13,577 nucleotides of DNA from Avichristensenella sp031550095 (GTDB lineage: Bacteria; Bacillota; Clostridia; Christensenellales; Aristaeellaceae). A program made the translations under genes and the position numbers. Numbering within the stretch: position 1 is the stretch's first letter; every line of letters starts with the position of its first letter. Below are positions 7,388-13,577 of this stretch, piece after piece. Below the pieces are notes generated by a model. That model was not told where the DNA came from. It did not search any database and saw only the letters and a list, made by a program, of their open reading frames with translations. The stretch is from positions 1 through 13,577 of the forward strand of contig JAVBOX010000028.1 of NCBI GenBank assembly GCA_031550095.1. The letters run 5' to 3'.

Positions 7388-8098
7388 ATGAAGAAGAAAA
7401 TGATCCTGGCGATCACGTTGATCCTCTGCCTGCTGACGGCATCCGTTGGCGCACTGGCAAGTGACAGCACGCTTCGTGTGCAGGATTCCGCCATGCTTAA
7501 AGCGGTAGCGGACAGCGCAACCCTCAGCGTTGGATACGCAATGGAAAGCCAGAACGCAAAGACAGCTCAGGAGGAAACGGCAGCCGCGATTGAAACCATT
7601 GTTGCCGCCGTCCAAGCGCTGGGCATTGAAGAAGAAGCCGTCGCGACCAGTTCTTTATCTACGTACACCGTTTATGATCGCCTGGATGACGGGACGGAAG
7701 CGCAATTCTTTCGTGTGGAACATACTCTCGATATCAAAATAGGCGACGTATCCATCCTGGGCAATGTCATTGACGCCGCCTTGGAAGCGGGCGCAAACAC
7801 CGGTTTGAACATCGCTTACGCCTCTTCCCAAGCCGAAAATGTCTATAAACAGGCGCTGGCGGAAGCTGTAACCAAGGCCATTTCCAAGGCGGAATCCCTG
7901 GCAATCGCGGCGGGCGTCTGGCTGGGAAGCCTTCAGCAGATCAACGAAACATCCTCGTTGAGCGAGCCGTATGGCCGCTATGGCAACGGCATGCAGGTTC
8001 ATTATGACAAGGTGGTTGATGCTTCCCTGGGGGGCTCCCTTCTTGTCGGTGATTTGGATATCTACGCCTCCGTAGAACTGGTGTATGGCGTTCGGTAA
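7388..8098 (+). CDS. Exported SIMPL-domain (DUF541) protein
   Basis: The 236-aa product has a clear signal peptide: basic MKKKM, a hydrophobic core ILAITLILCLLTASVG, and a likely cleavage after ALA near residue 24. There is no lipobox cysteine at the cleavage point. The mature part matches the SIMPL/DUF541 (BP26/OMP28-like) pattern: VADSATLSVGYAMESQNAKTA, helical AAIETIVAAVQALGIEEEAV followed by TSSLSTYTVYD, then ALAEAVTKAISKAESLAIAAG and a C-terminal strand DIYASVELVYGV. Family members form envelope-associated assemblies; the biochemical role is unsettled. It lies 20 nt after the anti-sigma gene with GGAG upstream, and the hairpin after it ends the operon. It is probably a target or modulator of the same envelope response. 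Confidence 0.88.
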   Translation: MKKKMILAITLILCLLTASVGALASDSTLRVQDSAMLKAVADSATLSVGYAMESQNAKTAQEETAAAIETIVAAVQALGIEEEAVATSSLSTYTVYDRLDDGTEAQFFRVEHTLDIKIGDVSILGNVIDAALEAGANTGLNIAYASSQAENVYKQALAEAVTKAISKAESLAIAAGVWLGSLQQINETSSLSEPYGRYGNGMQVHYDKVVDASLGGSLLVGDLDIYASVELVYGVR

Positions 8099-8129
8099 GA
8101 AAATTCATCAAGTATAAATATTCAGTTTT

Positions 8130-8163
8130 TTTAGGGCGCTGTGTTTCAGTGCCTTAAATTTTT
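8130..8163 (+). terminator. Intrinsic terminator of the sigma-factor operon
   Basis: A 12-bp stem (8130-8141 with 8147-8158, two G-T wobbles) around the loop TGTTT is followed by TTTTT (8159-8163). The 3' arm contains the stop codon of rsmA read from the other strand (8156-8154). In the minus direction the hairpin is followed by As, so it should terminate only plus-strand transcripts well. Confidence 0.85.
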
Positions 8164-8969
8164 ACCCGCATCATTCCCCGCGCAATGCATGCAAACGCTA
8201 TGGATTCAAGCTGTTCCGCCCTTGCGGTCTCTCGTACATCCGCCATCTCAAGTATGGCCAGCGCTGCTTCCCTGGATAGCCCCATGCCGGCCATCATGTT
8301 GTTTAAAATCGTCTTGCGCCGCATGGCGAAAGCAGCCCGAACCACCCGAAAAAAAAGCTCCTCTTCAATATCCGGGTGGAGCAGGGCCTCTCGGATGTTC
8401 AGCAGCATGAAGCTTGAATCCACCTTAGGCGGCGGGGTGAAACACTTTGCGGGGATCTCCAAGGATACCCGTGCCGCCGCATGGTAATCCACAAGGATGG
8501 AGAGCGGGCCATACCCCTTCTGCCCCGGCTTCGCCATCATCCGGTTGCCCACCTCCTTTTGCACCATGACGGCCATCGTCAAAAAAGGCAACCGGGCCTT
8601 TAGCAGCTTTTCCAGAAGGGGCGTCGTGATGTTGTAGGGCAGATTTGCCGCCACACGGCATGGTTGGCCCAAGGCCTTCGCCAGGGCCGCCAAATCCTTT
8701 TTGAGAATATCCCCTTCCACAATTTCCACATTGGGATACAGGGCCAGGGAGACCTCCAGATCGTCCAGCAGCGTTCGGTCCAGTTCTACAGCGATGACCT
8801 TTCGGGCACGGCGGGCAAGAGCCGCCGTTAGCATCCCCCGCCCCGGGCCGATTTCCAGCACCCCATCCGTCTCGGCAACCATGGAGGCGTCCGCGAGGCG
8901 CTCCACCAAGGCCGGATTCAGGATAAAGTTCTGCCCCATTTCCTTTTTGTAGCGAAACCGCTCTTTCAT
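8154..8969 (-). CDS. rsmA: 16S rRNA (adenine1518-N6/adenine1519-N6) dimethyltransferase RsmA/KsgA
   Basis: Uses S-adenosylmethionine to dimethylate two adjacent adenosines in the 3' hairpin of 16S rRNA during small-subunit maturation; loss gives kasugamycin resistance. I place the start at ATG 8969 (271 aa). The upstream frame is open to 9023, but conserved sequence begins at MKERFRYKKEMGQNFILNP, and GGAGGAGG lies just before this ATG. SAM-binding motif I is EIGPGRGMLTAALA (39-52), acidic VELD follows near 61-64, GDIL is at 86-89, and the catalytic NLPY motif is at 109-112 (NLPYNITTP). The C-terminal helical domain includes RAAFAMRRKTILNNM. Its ATG overlaps the tatD stop (ATGA), so the two are translationally coupled, and it is the last gene of the T-box operon. 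Confidence 0.96.
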   Translation of the reverse strand: MKERFRYKKEMGQNFILNPALVERLADASMVAETDGVLEIGPGRGMLTAALARRARKVIAVELDRTLLDDLEVSLALYPNVEIVEGDILKKDLAALAKALGQPCRVAANLPYNITTPLLEKLLKARLPFLTMAVMVQKEVGNRMMAKPGQKGYGPLSILVDYHAAARVSLEIPAKCFTPPPKVDSSFMLLNIREALLHPDIEEELFFRVVRAAFAMRRKTILNNMMAGMGLSREAALAILEMADVRETARAEQLESIAFACIARGMMRVKI

Positions 8970-9742
8970 GCCTCCTCCGAAATGCCGAAAAACCGCATGC
9001 CGTTCTGCCGGGTAATCTCGCAAAGGGTTTCGAAGGATATGCCTCTCAGCTCGGCGATTTTGCGCACTATATGCTCCACATTTCGCGGATCATTCCGATG
9101 CCCGCGAACCGGCTCCGGGGCAAGATACGGGCTGTCCGTCTCCACAAGAAGACGTCCTTCCGGGACGAAACGGGCCACATCCTGAAGCTTTGGCGCATTC
9201 TTGAAGGTTACAGGACCCGCCATGGAAATGTAAAATCCCATGTCCAGATAAATCCGGGCTTGCTCAACGCTACCGCTATAACAGTGCATCACGCCTTTGG
9301 GAAGCTTATCCATTCGCTCACGAAGGATTTCCGTCACATTTCCGTGGGCGTCCCGCACATGAAAGATTACGGGCTTGTTCAAAGCAATCGCCGCGTCCAA
9401 CTGCTTTTCAAAGGCATTTCGCTGAACATCCCGGGGAGAGAGGTCGTAGTAGTAATCCAGTCCAATCTCTCCCCAGGCCACACACTTTGGATCGGCCATC
9501 ATTTTTAAGAGGGTTTCATGAGTTTGGTCTCCATAGTCTTTGGCGTCGTGGGGATGAACGGCCGCCGAGAAATATAGCCAAGGCCGCGTTTGCGCCAGTG
9601 CCTGACATGCCTTTGAGGAGGCGAGATCCGCCCCAACGGTCACACAGGGCATGAAGCCCCATGCCTGCATATCCTCTAATATAGCCTGACGATCCTCATC
9701 AAGGCGGGCATCGTCCAAGTGGCAATGGGTATCAAAAAGCAT
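8966..9742 (-). CDS. tatD: TatD-family metal-dependent hydrolase
   Basis: Cytoplasmic amidohydrolase-superfamily enzyme; TatD proteins act as metal-dependent DNases or exonucleases. The 258-aa length is standard. Metal ligands are visible: H6 and H8 in DTHCHLD, E92 in GEIGLDYYYD, H128 in FHVRDAHG, H153 in HCYSGS and D203 in ETDSPYLAPEP. The family signature GHRNDP is at 214-219. The ATG shares one base with the metG stop (TGATG), with GGGAG about 12 nt upstream, and the stop overlaps rsmA. In many Firmicutes this gene lies between metG/metS and rnmV-ksgA. The substrate here is not known. Confidence 0.95.
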   Translation of the reverse strand: MLFDTHCHLDDARLDEDRQAILEDMQAWGFMPCVTVGADLASSKACQALAQTRPWLYFSAAVHPHDAKDYGDQTHETLLKMMADPKCVAWGEIGLDYYYDLSPRDVQRNAFEKQLDAAIALNKPVIFHVRDAHGNVTEILRERMDKLPKGVMHCYSGSVEQARIYLDMGFYISMAGPVTFKNAPKLQDVARFVPEGRLLVETDSPYLAPEPVRGHRNDPRNVEHIVRKIAELRGISFETLCEITRQNGMRFFGISEEA

Positions 9743-11709
9743 CAGGATATGTCGCTCCCATCCGCGATTTCCCCATCCACTGTCAGGAGCCGGACCTCAT
9801 CCCCATCGCCGGCCGCCAGTACCATGCCCTGTGACTCGATTCCCCGCATGGCCCGAGGCGCCAGATTGTACAGCAGAACCACTTGCCTTCCAACCAAGTC
9901 CTCCGGCTTATACTGTTTGGCGATACCCGAAAGCACGGTGCGGGTTTCCTCCCCCACCTTCAGCGTCAAATGCAGGAGCTTGTTGGATTTGTTCACCGTT
10001 TCACAAGCCAGCACCCTGGCAACCTTGAGCTGTATTTTCGCGAAATCATCGATGGCAATGATCTCCTTGGCGGGCTTTGCGTGCGCCTCTGAAGCAGGCG
10101 CCTTGGCAGGCGTTACAAGCGCCGGAACCTCTGCCTTGCCCATAGCGGTCAATGCTTCCAGTTCCGCCGGGATGTCGATTCGCGGGAACAAAGCCTCTCC
10201 CTTGAAAACCCGGGTGCCCGGCATGAGCACGCCAAACTTGGCAAGGGAATCCCAGGTATGGTCCGCTTCATCCGTCAAGCCTAACTGGGCAAAGATACGG
10301 GCGGGCGTTCTGGGCATAAAGGGCTTCAACAGGACGCCAATGTGCCGGGTGCACTCTGCCAGATGATACAGCACCGTTCCAAGGCGCGGGCGGTCCGCTT
10401 CGTTCTTGGCCAGCAGCCATGGGGTGTTGGCATCGATATAGCGGTTGCAATCCCCAATCAGCTTCCAGATGTCCGCCAAGGCCAATGAGGCGTGGAGCTC
10501 ATCCATGTGCCCCAGCACCTTTTCAGGCAGCGCCAAAGCCGTCTCCCGAAGGGCTTCATCCAGCTCCGTGCGCTCCCCAGCCGGAGGCACTTCCCCACCG
10601 AAATATTTCTCAATCATGGCTATCGTCCGACTGACAAGGTTCCCCAGGTCGTTGGCAAGGTCGGCGTTCATGCGGGTCAAAAGCGCTTCATTGGTAAAAT
10701 TGCCATCGGAGCCAAAGGGCATCTCCCGCATGAGGAAATACCGTATGGCATCAGAGGAATACCGCCCGCAGAGGATGACAGGATCCACCACATTCCCCTT
10801 GGACTTGCTCATCTTTTCCCCGCCAAACACGAGCCAGCCATGGCCGAACACCCGCTTTGGCAGAGGCAAGCCCAGCGCTTTGAGCATGATGGGCCAGTAA
10901 ATGGTATGGAATCGAATGATTTCCTTGCCCACCAGGTGAAGATCGGCAGGCCAGTATTTTTGAAAAAGGGAATCATCCTGTGAGCCATAGCCCAAAGCGG
11001 TGATGTAGTTGCTCAGGGCGTCGATCCAAACGTATATCACATGGTCGGGATCAAAGTCAACCGGGACACCCCACGTAAAGGATGTTCTGGATACGCAAAG
11101 ATCGGTAAGGCCGGGGCGCAGGAAGTTGGTCAGCATCTCATTCGCCCGGGACGGCGGCTGAATGAAGTCCGGGTGTTCCTCAATATACTGGATCAGCCAA
11201 TCCTGATATTTGCTCATCCGGAAGAAGTAGCTTTCCTCCCGCACCACTTCCACAGGCCTGCCGCAATCCGGGCATTTCCCATCCTGCAGCTGGGTTTGCG
11301 TCCAGTGGGCTTCGCAAGGCGTACAGTACCAGCCCTCATACTCTCCTTTGTAGATGTCCCCCTGCTCATAGAACTTGCGGAAAATCTTTTGGACGATCAC
11401 TTCATGGCGCTTTTCCGTCGTTCGAATGAAGTCGTCATACTCGATATCCATGAGCTTCCAAAGGTCCTTAATGCCCGCCACAATCTTATCCACAAACTGC
11501 TGAGGAGTAACCCCCGCTTCGGCCGCACGGCGCTCAATCTTCTGCCCATGCTCATCCGTGCCGGTCAGAAAAAATACGTCATGGCCTGTGAACTTCTTGA
11601 AACGGGCAATGGTATCCGCCGCCACCGAGCAATAGGCGTTGCCAATATGCAGGTTATTGGAGGGATAGTAAATCGGCGTCGAGATATAATACGTCCGTTT
11701 ATCCGCCAT
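9742..11709 (-). CDS. metG: Methionine--tRNA ligase with C-terminal tRNA-binding domain
   Basis: Charges tRNA-Met (elongator and initiator) with methionine using ATP. At 655 aa it is the long bacterial form. The class I signatures are HIGN at 21-24 (NLHIGNAY) and KMSKS at 299-303 (GEKMSKSKGNVVDP). The connective-peptide zinc knuckle is C129-x2-C132-x13-C146-x2-C149. VYVWIDALSNY precedes the KMSKS region, and the anticodon-binding helical domain follows it. A C-terminal EMAP/Trbp111-like OB domain occupies about 547-655 (FAKIQLKVARVLACE...LAPRAMRGIESQGM), joined by an Ala/Lys/Pro-rich linker. ATG at 11709 has AGGAGG 7 nt upstream. It is the first gene of the metG-tatD-rsmA operon and is controlled by the T-box leader directly upstream. 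Confidence 0.98.
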   Translation of the reverse strand: MADKRTYYISTPIYYPSNNLHIGNAYCSVAADTIARFKKFTGHDVFFLTGTDEHGQKIERRAAEAGVTPQQFVDKIVAGIKDLWKLMDIEYDDFIRTTEKRHEVIVQKIFRKFYEQGDIYKGEYEGWYCTPCEAHWTQTQLQDGKCPDCGRPVEVVREESYFFRMSKYQDWLIQYIEEHPDFIQPPSRANEMLTNFLRPGLTDLCVSRTSFTWGVPVDFDPDHVIYVWIDALSNYITALGYGSQDDSLFQKYWPADLHLVGKEIIRFHTIYWPIMLKALGLPLPKRVFGHGWLVFGGEKMSKSKGNVVDPVILCGRYSSDAIRYFLMREMPFGSDGNFTNEALLTRMNADLANDLGNLVSRTIAMIEKYFGGEVPPAGERTELDEALRETALALPEKVLGHMDELHASLALADIWKLIGDCNRYIDANTPWLLAKNEADRPRLGTVLYHLAECTRHIGVLLKPFMPRTPARIFAQLGLTDEADHTWDSLAKFGVLMPGTRVFKGEALFPRIDIPAELEALTAMGKAEVPALVTPAKAPASEAHAKPAKEIIAIDDFAKIQLKVARVLACETVNKSNKLLHLTLKVGEETRTVLSGIAKQYKPEDLVGRQVVLLYNLAPRAMRGIESQGMVLAAGDGDEVRLLTVDGEIADGSDIS

Positions 11710-11750
11710 AGGGATGCCTCCTGTCTCCGAATTGATTGTTTAGATGTAAT

Positions 11751-11779
11751 AAAAAAGTCCGCCCCCATCAGGGACGGAC
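11751..11779 (-). terminator. Intrinsic terminator of the T-box leader
   Basis: On the minus strand GTCCGTCCC (11779-11771) pairs with GGGGCGGAC (11765-11757) in a 9-bp stem with one G-T wobble, followed by TTTTTT (11756-11751). The 5' arm is also needed by the antiterminator (UCCG and CCC), so the two structures exclude each other. It lies 41 nt before the metG ATG. Confidence 0.9.
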
Positions 11780-11973
11780 GAATCCGCATAAACCACCCCA
11801 TGTAAACCGCGCCATCACGCAGTCGGCCGATAACGGCGCCTCCCGTCCCCGCCTACCTATCGGCGGAACCGCTCCGGAACCATGTTCACGCGCCACGTAC
11901 CCGTCCGGCTTTCACCTAACCCGGCTCTCTTTTACAGGTGTTACGCGCGTTACTCTTTCCTTCATCGCGTTTT
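11751..11973 (-). ncRNA. Methionine-type T-box riboswitch (leader of metG)
   Basis: RNA leader that senses uncharged tRNA and allows read-through into metG when methionyl-tRNA is low. On the minus strand it begins near 11973 with the purine-rich T-box motif GATGAAGGAAAGAGTA (11966-11951). Next come ACGCGC, which pairs with a later GCGCGT (stem I), and the distal stem I motif AGAGAGCCGG...GGTGAAAGCCGG (11930-11905). The specifier region is GTGAACATGG, with ATG at 11883-11881 as the likely specifier codon. A stem II/III region follows. The antiterminator holds GGGGUGG (11799-11793), and CGGA-UUCG-UCCG forms its upper helix. The competing terminator comes last. The bulge reads UGGUUUA where UGGNACC is usual, but UGGU can still pair with the tRNA ACCA end. 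The overall type is secure; the exact pairings are my hand folding. Confidence 0.88.
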
Positions 11974-11979
11974 AAGTCA

Positions 11980-12009
11980 ATTATATGCCATAGCATGCGC
12001 GAAAGTCAA
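11980..12009 (-). promoter_or_regulatory. Sigma-A promoter of the metG-tatD-rsmA operon
   Basis: On the minus strand: -35 TTGACT (12009-12004), an 18-nt spacer and a perfect -10 TATAAT (11985-11980). The predicted start near 11973 falls right at the first conserved T-box bases. It lies 50-80 bp past the DUF4438 stop codon, so the operon is transcribed independently of that gene. Confidence 0.87.
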
Positions 12010-12031
12010 GGAAAGATTTTGATTAATGAGG

Positions 12032-12052
12032 GGCGGATTGGCGCTCTCCGCC
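12032..12052 (-). terminator. Weak hairpin after the DUF4438 gene
   Basis: GGCGGA (12052-12047) and TCCGCC (12037-12032) can form a 6-bp GC-rich stem with a 9-nt loop, 7 nt after the DUF4438 stop. No T tract follows, so it is not a standard intrinsic terminator. It may act as a 3' stabilising or factor-dependent end. Confidence 0.3.
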
Positions 12053-12058
12053 TTGCGC

Positions 12059-12922
12059 TCATACGCCCATATAATCCGCCAAGTTCGCGTGGGCGGATAA
12101 TCTGCCTTCAATGACCTGACTCTTGGCGGTCATCAGGGTAACCACCCCCGGGCCATGGCCGATCAGAATGCAGTTGCTATGGACAACGACGCCAATGGTC
12201 ACCGCGCCGGTCAGGTATCCTCTGCCGAAGGATGTGTCACAATCCTGAAGCAAGACGATATCCCCATAGCGGAGCTTGTCCAAGCCACGGCGGAGGATTT
12301 CGTCCTGATCCGCAGTCATGATGTCATAGTCGCCGCTGTAGGCATTAGAGGATCCAATACCCGATCCCATGAGATATGCAGGAACGATGGCGGATACCGG
12401 CACCATCAGCTTGCCGTTCTCCACCGTCACGTCCATTTTCCCAAAAAAGTTTGGATCCATGTTCATAGCGAAGACCGTCTTTTCAAAGCCCGCGATCTTC
12501 ATGCCTAAGCCCTGGGCCTTGATCTGCACCTTATCCCCAATGGCCATCTTTTCCAAGGTCTCCTGGGGAAAATAGGCAAGAAGATGCTCTATGCCGCCGT
12601 GTTTGCCCGTCACAAACCCCTTATCCCCTTTGGCGTCCCCCGTCATCACGGTGGCGGTGTTGCCGATGCAGGAAAGGGTATTCAGCGCGGCGTTCTCATT
12701 GGTGTCCGGGTTCTGCAGGGATACGCCAGGCTCCACATGGTCGCATTCCATGGCATAGACGGAATCGCCAATTTTAACGTTATACGTGATAGCGCCCGTT
12801 CCGGGAAGCACATGGCCATACCCTTCTGAATCCAAGCGGTAGGGATTCCTGATTGCAGGATGGTGCACAGTACCCATAACGCTCTGCATAACCAACCGAT
12901 TTGAATTGATTGTGGCTTTCAT
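12059..12922 (-). CDS. DUF4438 domain-containing protein
   Basis: The whole 287-aa protein resembles the DUF4438 family, which is common in Clostridia and Thermotogae and has no established function. I recognise it from the order of conserved stretches: LVMQSVMGTVHHPAIRNPYR, GHVLPGTGAITYNVKIGDSV, HVEPGVSLQNPDTNENAAL, NTLSCIGNTATVMTGDAKG, then KGFVTGKHGGIEHLLAYF, GSGIGSSNAYSGDYDIMTAD and a C-terminal GVVVHSNCILIGHGPGVV. There is no signal peptide or membrane helix, so it is probably cytoplasmic. The glycine-rich loops and conserved Asp/His/Cys look like a ligand or catalytic site, but that is inference. ATG at 12922 has AGGAGAG 6 nt upstream; a nearer-upstream ATG hits a stop after two codons. 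It starts 18 bp after the preceding gene, so the two are probably co-transcribed. Confidence 0.78.
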   Translation of the reverse strand: MKATINSNRLVMQSVMGTVHHPAIRNPYRLDSEGYGHVLPGTGAITYNVKIGDSVYAMECDHVEPGVSLQNPDTNENAALNTLSCIGNTATVMTGDAKGDKGFVTGKHGGIEHLLAYFPQETLEKMAIGDKVQIKAQGLGMKIAGFEKTVFAMNMDPNFFGKMDVTVENGKLMVPVSAIVPAYLMGSGIGSSNAYSGDYDIMTADQDEILRRGLDKLRYGDIVLLQDCDTSFGRGYLTGAVTIGVVVHSNCILIGHGPGVVTLMTAKSQVIEGRLSAHANLADYMGV

Positions 12923-12940
12923 TCCATTCTCTCCTTATCC

Positions 12941-13577
12941 TTATTCCGGCGGTTTACACCTCAAACAGGGCGTAAAGCCCTGTTGTCGGGCATCCAAAAG
13001 AGTGGTCTCCACGGGGGCCTGCATGCCGCTGCAGGTGGGTGTAGCATGGTACCGGCTTCCACTCTGTGGAATCCACACATGAATAAACTCCGGGTCCCCT
13101 TCGCCCACAATGAGGCCTTCCGTCGCAGGGCTTTTGGGCTTGGGCGGCGCTGGTAAAGCAGCGCCGTGTCGGGGGGCTGCCGGGGAAGGCGATTTGGGCG
13201 GATTCGTGGATGCCCCCGTAGCCTTAGGTTTCGCCGTTTCCAAAATGGTCGTCACAGGCATCGCCATTGGCTGCGGTGTGCTCTCATAAAGCGGCATCTT
13301 TCCTCCGGATCCCATGGTTGACAGATTTGCCGGCTCAGGAACCGGGGAAGCGATCCTTGACAAAGCGGGGGCCGCGGCATTGATCAAGGCGGATAGCGGT
13401 GGCTTGGGCGCTGGCATCGCTTCCCGCTCATCCTCTTCAGAAAACAAAGGCGGAATCGTAGCCTCAATGGCCAAAAAGCCTGAACGCTTCGCGTCCTCCA
13501 CAAAGACCAAGTCGCATCCGTATTGACCGATGGCCGCAAACCCAAACAAAAACACCCCGGCTAGCCCACAGCTGCGC
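12941..13577 (-). CDS. Membrane-anchored protein with proline-rich region and C-terminal Cys/His (Ada-like) motif, 5' end beyond the window
   Basis: I read 211 residues before the stop at 12941. The frame is still open at the right edge, and GTG at 13555 has no Shine-Dalgarno, so the true start is probably outside the window. The visible N-terminus is hydrophobic (CGLAGVFLFGFAAIGQYG), like a signal anchor or signal peptide. A long Pro/Ala/Ser/Lys-rich, probably disordered stretch follows, with no recognised domain. The last 45 residues read VWIPQSGSRYHATPTCSG...DARQQGFTPCLRCKPPE. This YH-x4-C...GFTPC-x2-C layout occurs as a small zinc-binding tail on varied secreted or membrane proteins and recalls the Ada zinc-binding domain. 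Its role here is unknown. It sits 18 bp before the DUF4438 gene on the same strand. Confidence 0.68.
   Translation of the reverse strand, partial: RSCGLAGVFLFGFAAIGQYGCDLVFVEDAKRSGFLAIEATIPPLFSEEDEREAMPAPKPPLSALINAAAPALSRIASPVPEPANLSTMGSGGKMPLYESTPQPMAMPVTTILETAKPKATGASTNPPKSPSPAAPRHGAALPAPPKPKSPATEGLIVGEGDPEFIHVWIPQSGSRYHATPTCSGMQAPVETTLLDARQQGFTPCLRCKPPE

Noticed and set aside
11041..11805. 254-codon plus-strand frame opposite metG and part of its leader
   Set aside because: It is antisense to an unmistakable methionyl-tRNA synthetase and runs into the T-box terminator region; no ribosome binding site or family.

Overview
The window looks like chromosomal DNA of an endospore-forming Firmicute, most likely a member of the Clostridia with moderately high GC. 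The evidence is a Spo0A master sporulation regulator, a T-box riboswitch in front of metG, strong Shine-Dalgarno sites (AGGAGG type), intrinsic terminators with T tracts, and short or overlapping gene junctions. I see no mobile element, CRISPR array, tRNA or rRNA. Species cannot be named from the sequence.

Left block (1-5010, all minus strand): a gene for a membrane-anchored beta-propeller protein, transcribed from a well-formed TTGTGA/TATAAT promoter at about 4982-5010, then glpK (glycerol kinase), then spo0A, which runs off the left edge. A T-tailed inverted repeat at 2438-2500 probably ends the propeller transcript before glpK. spo0A has an extended -10 element of its own.

Middle block (5087-8163, plus strand, divergent from the propeller gene): a small proline-rich hypothetical gene closed by an intrinsic terminator, then a compact three-gene cassette. 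The cassette encodes an ECF sigma factor, an anti-sigma factor whose zinc-binding ZAS motif is fused through a membrane segment to an extracytoplasmic DUF4349 domain, and an exported SIMPL-domain protein. The genes overlap or nearly touch and end in a strong hairpin whose 3' arm contains the rsmA stop codon from the other strand. This reads as a self-contained envelope-sensing regulon and is the most system-like part of the window.

Right block (8154-13577, minus strand): a DUF4438 gene follows an incomplete gene for a membrane protein with a proline-rich middle and a Cys/His C-terminal motif. After these, a strong promoter drives a methionine-type T-box leader (specifier ATG, antiterminator/terminator switch) and the overlapping operon metG-tatD-rsmA (tRNA charging, TatD-family hydrolase, 16S rRNA dimethylation). 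The rnmV gene often found between tatD and rsmA in Firmicutes is absent.

Most genes are housekeeping. The points worth a second look are the sigma/anti-sigma-DUF4349/SIMPL cassette and its possible autoregulatory promoter, the divergent bulge in the T-box, the unusual genomic setting of spo0A, and the multi-domain propeller protein.
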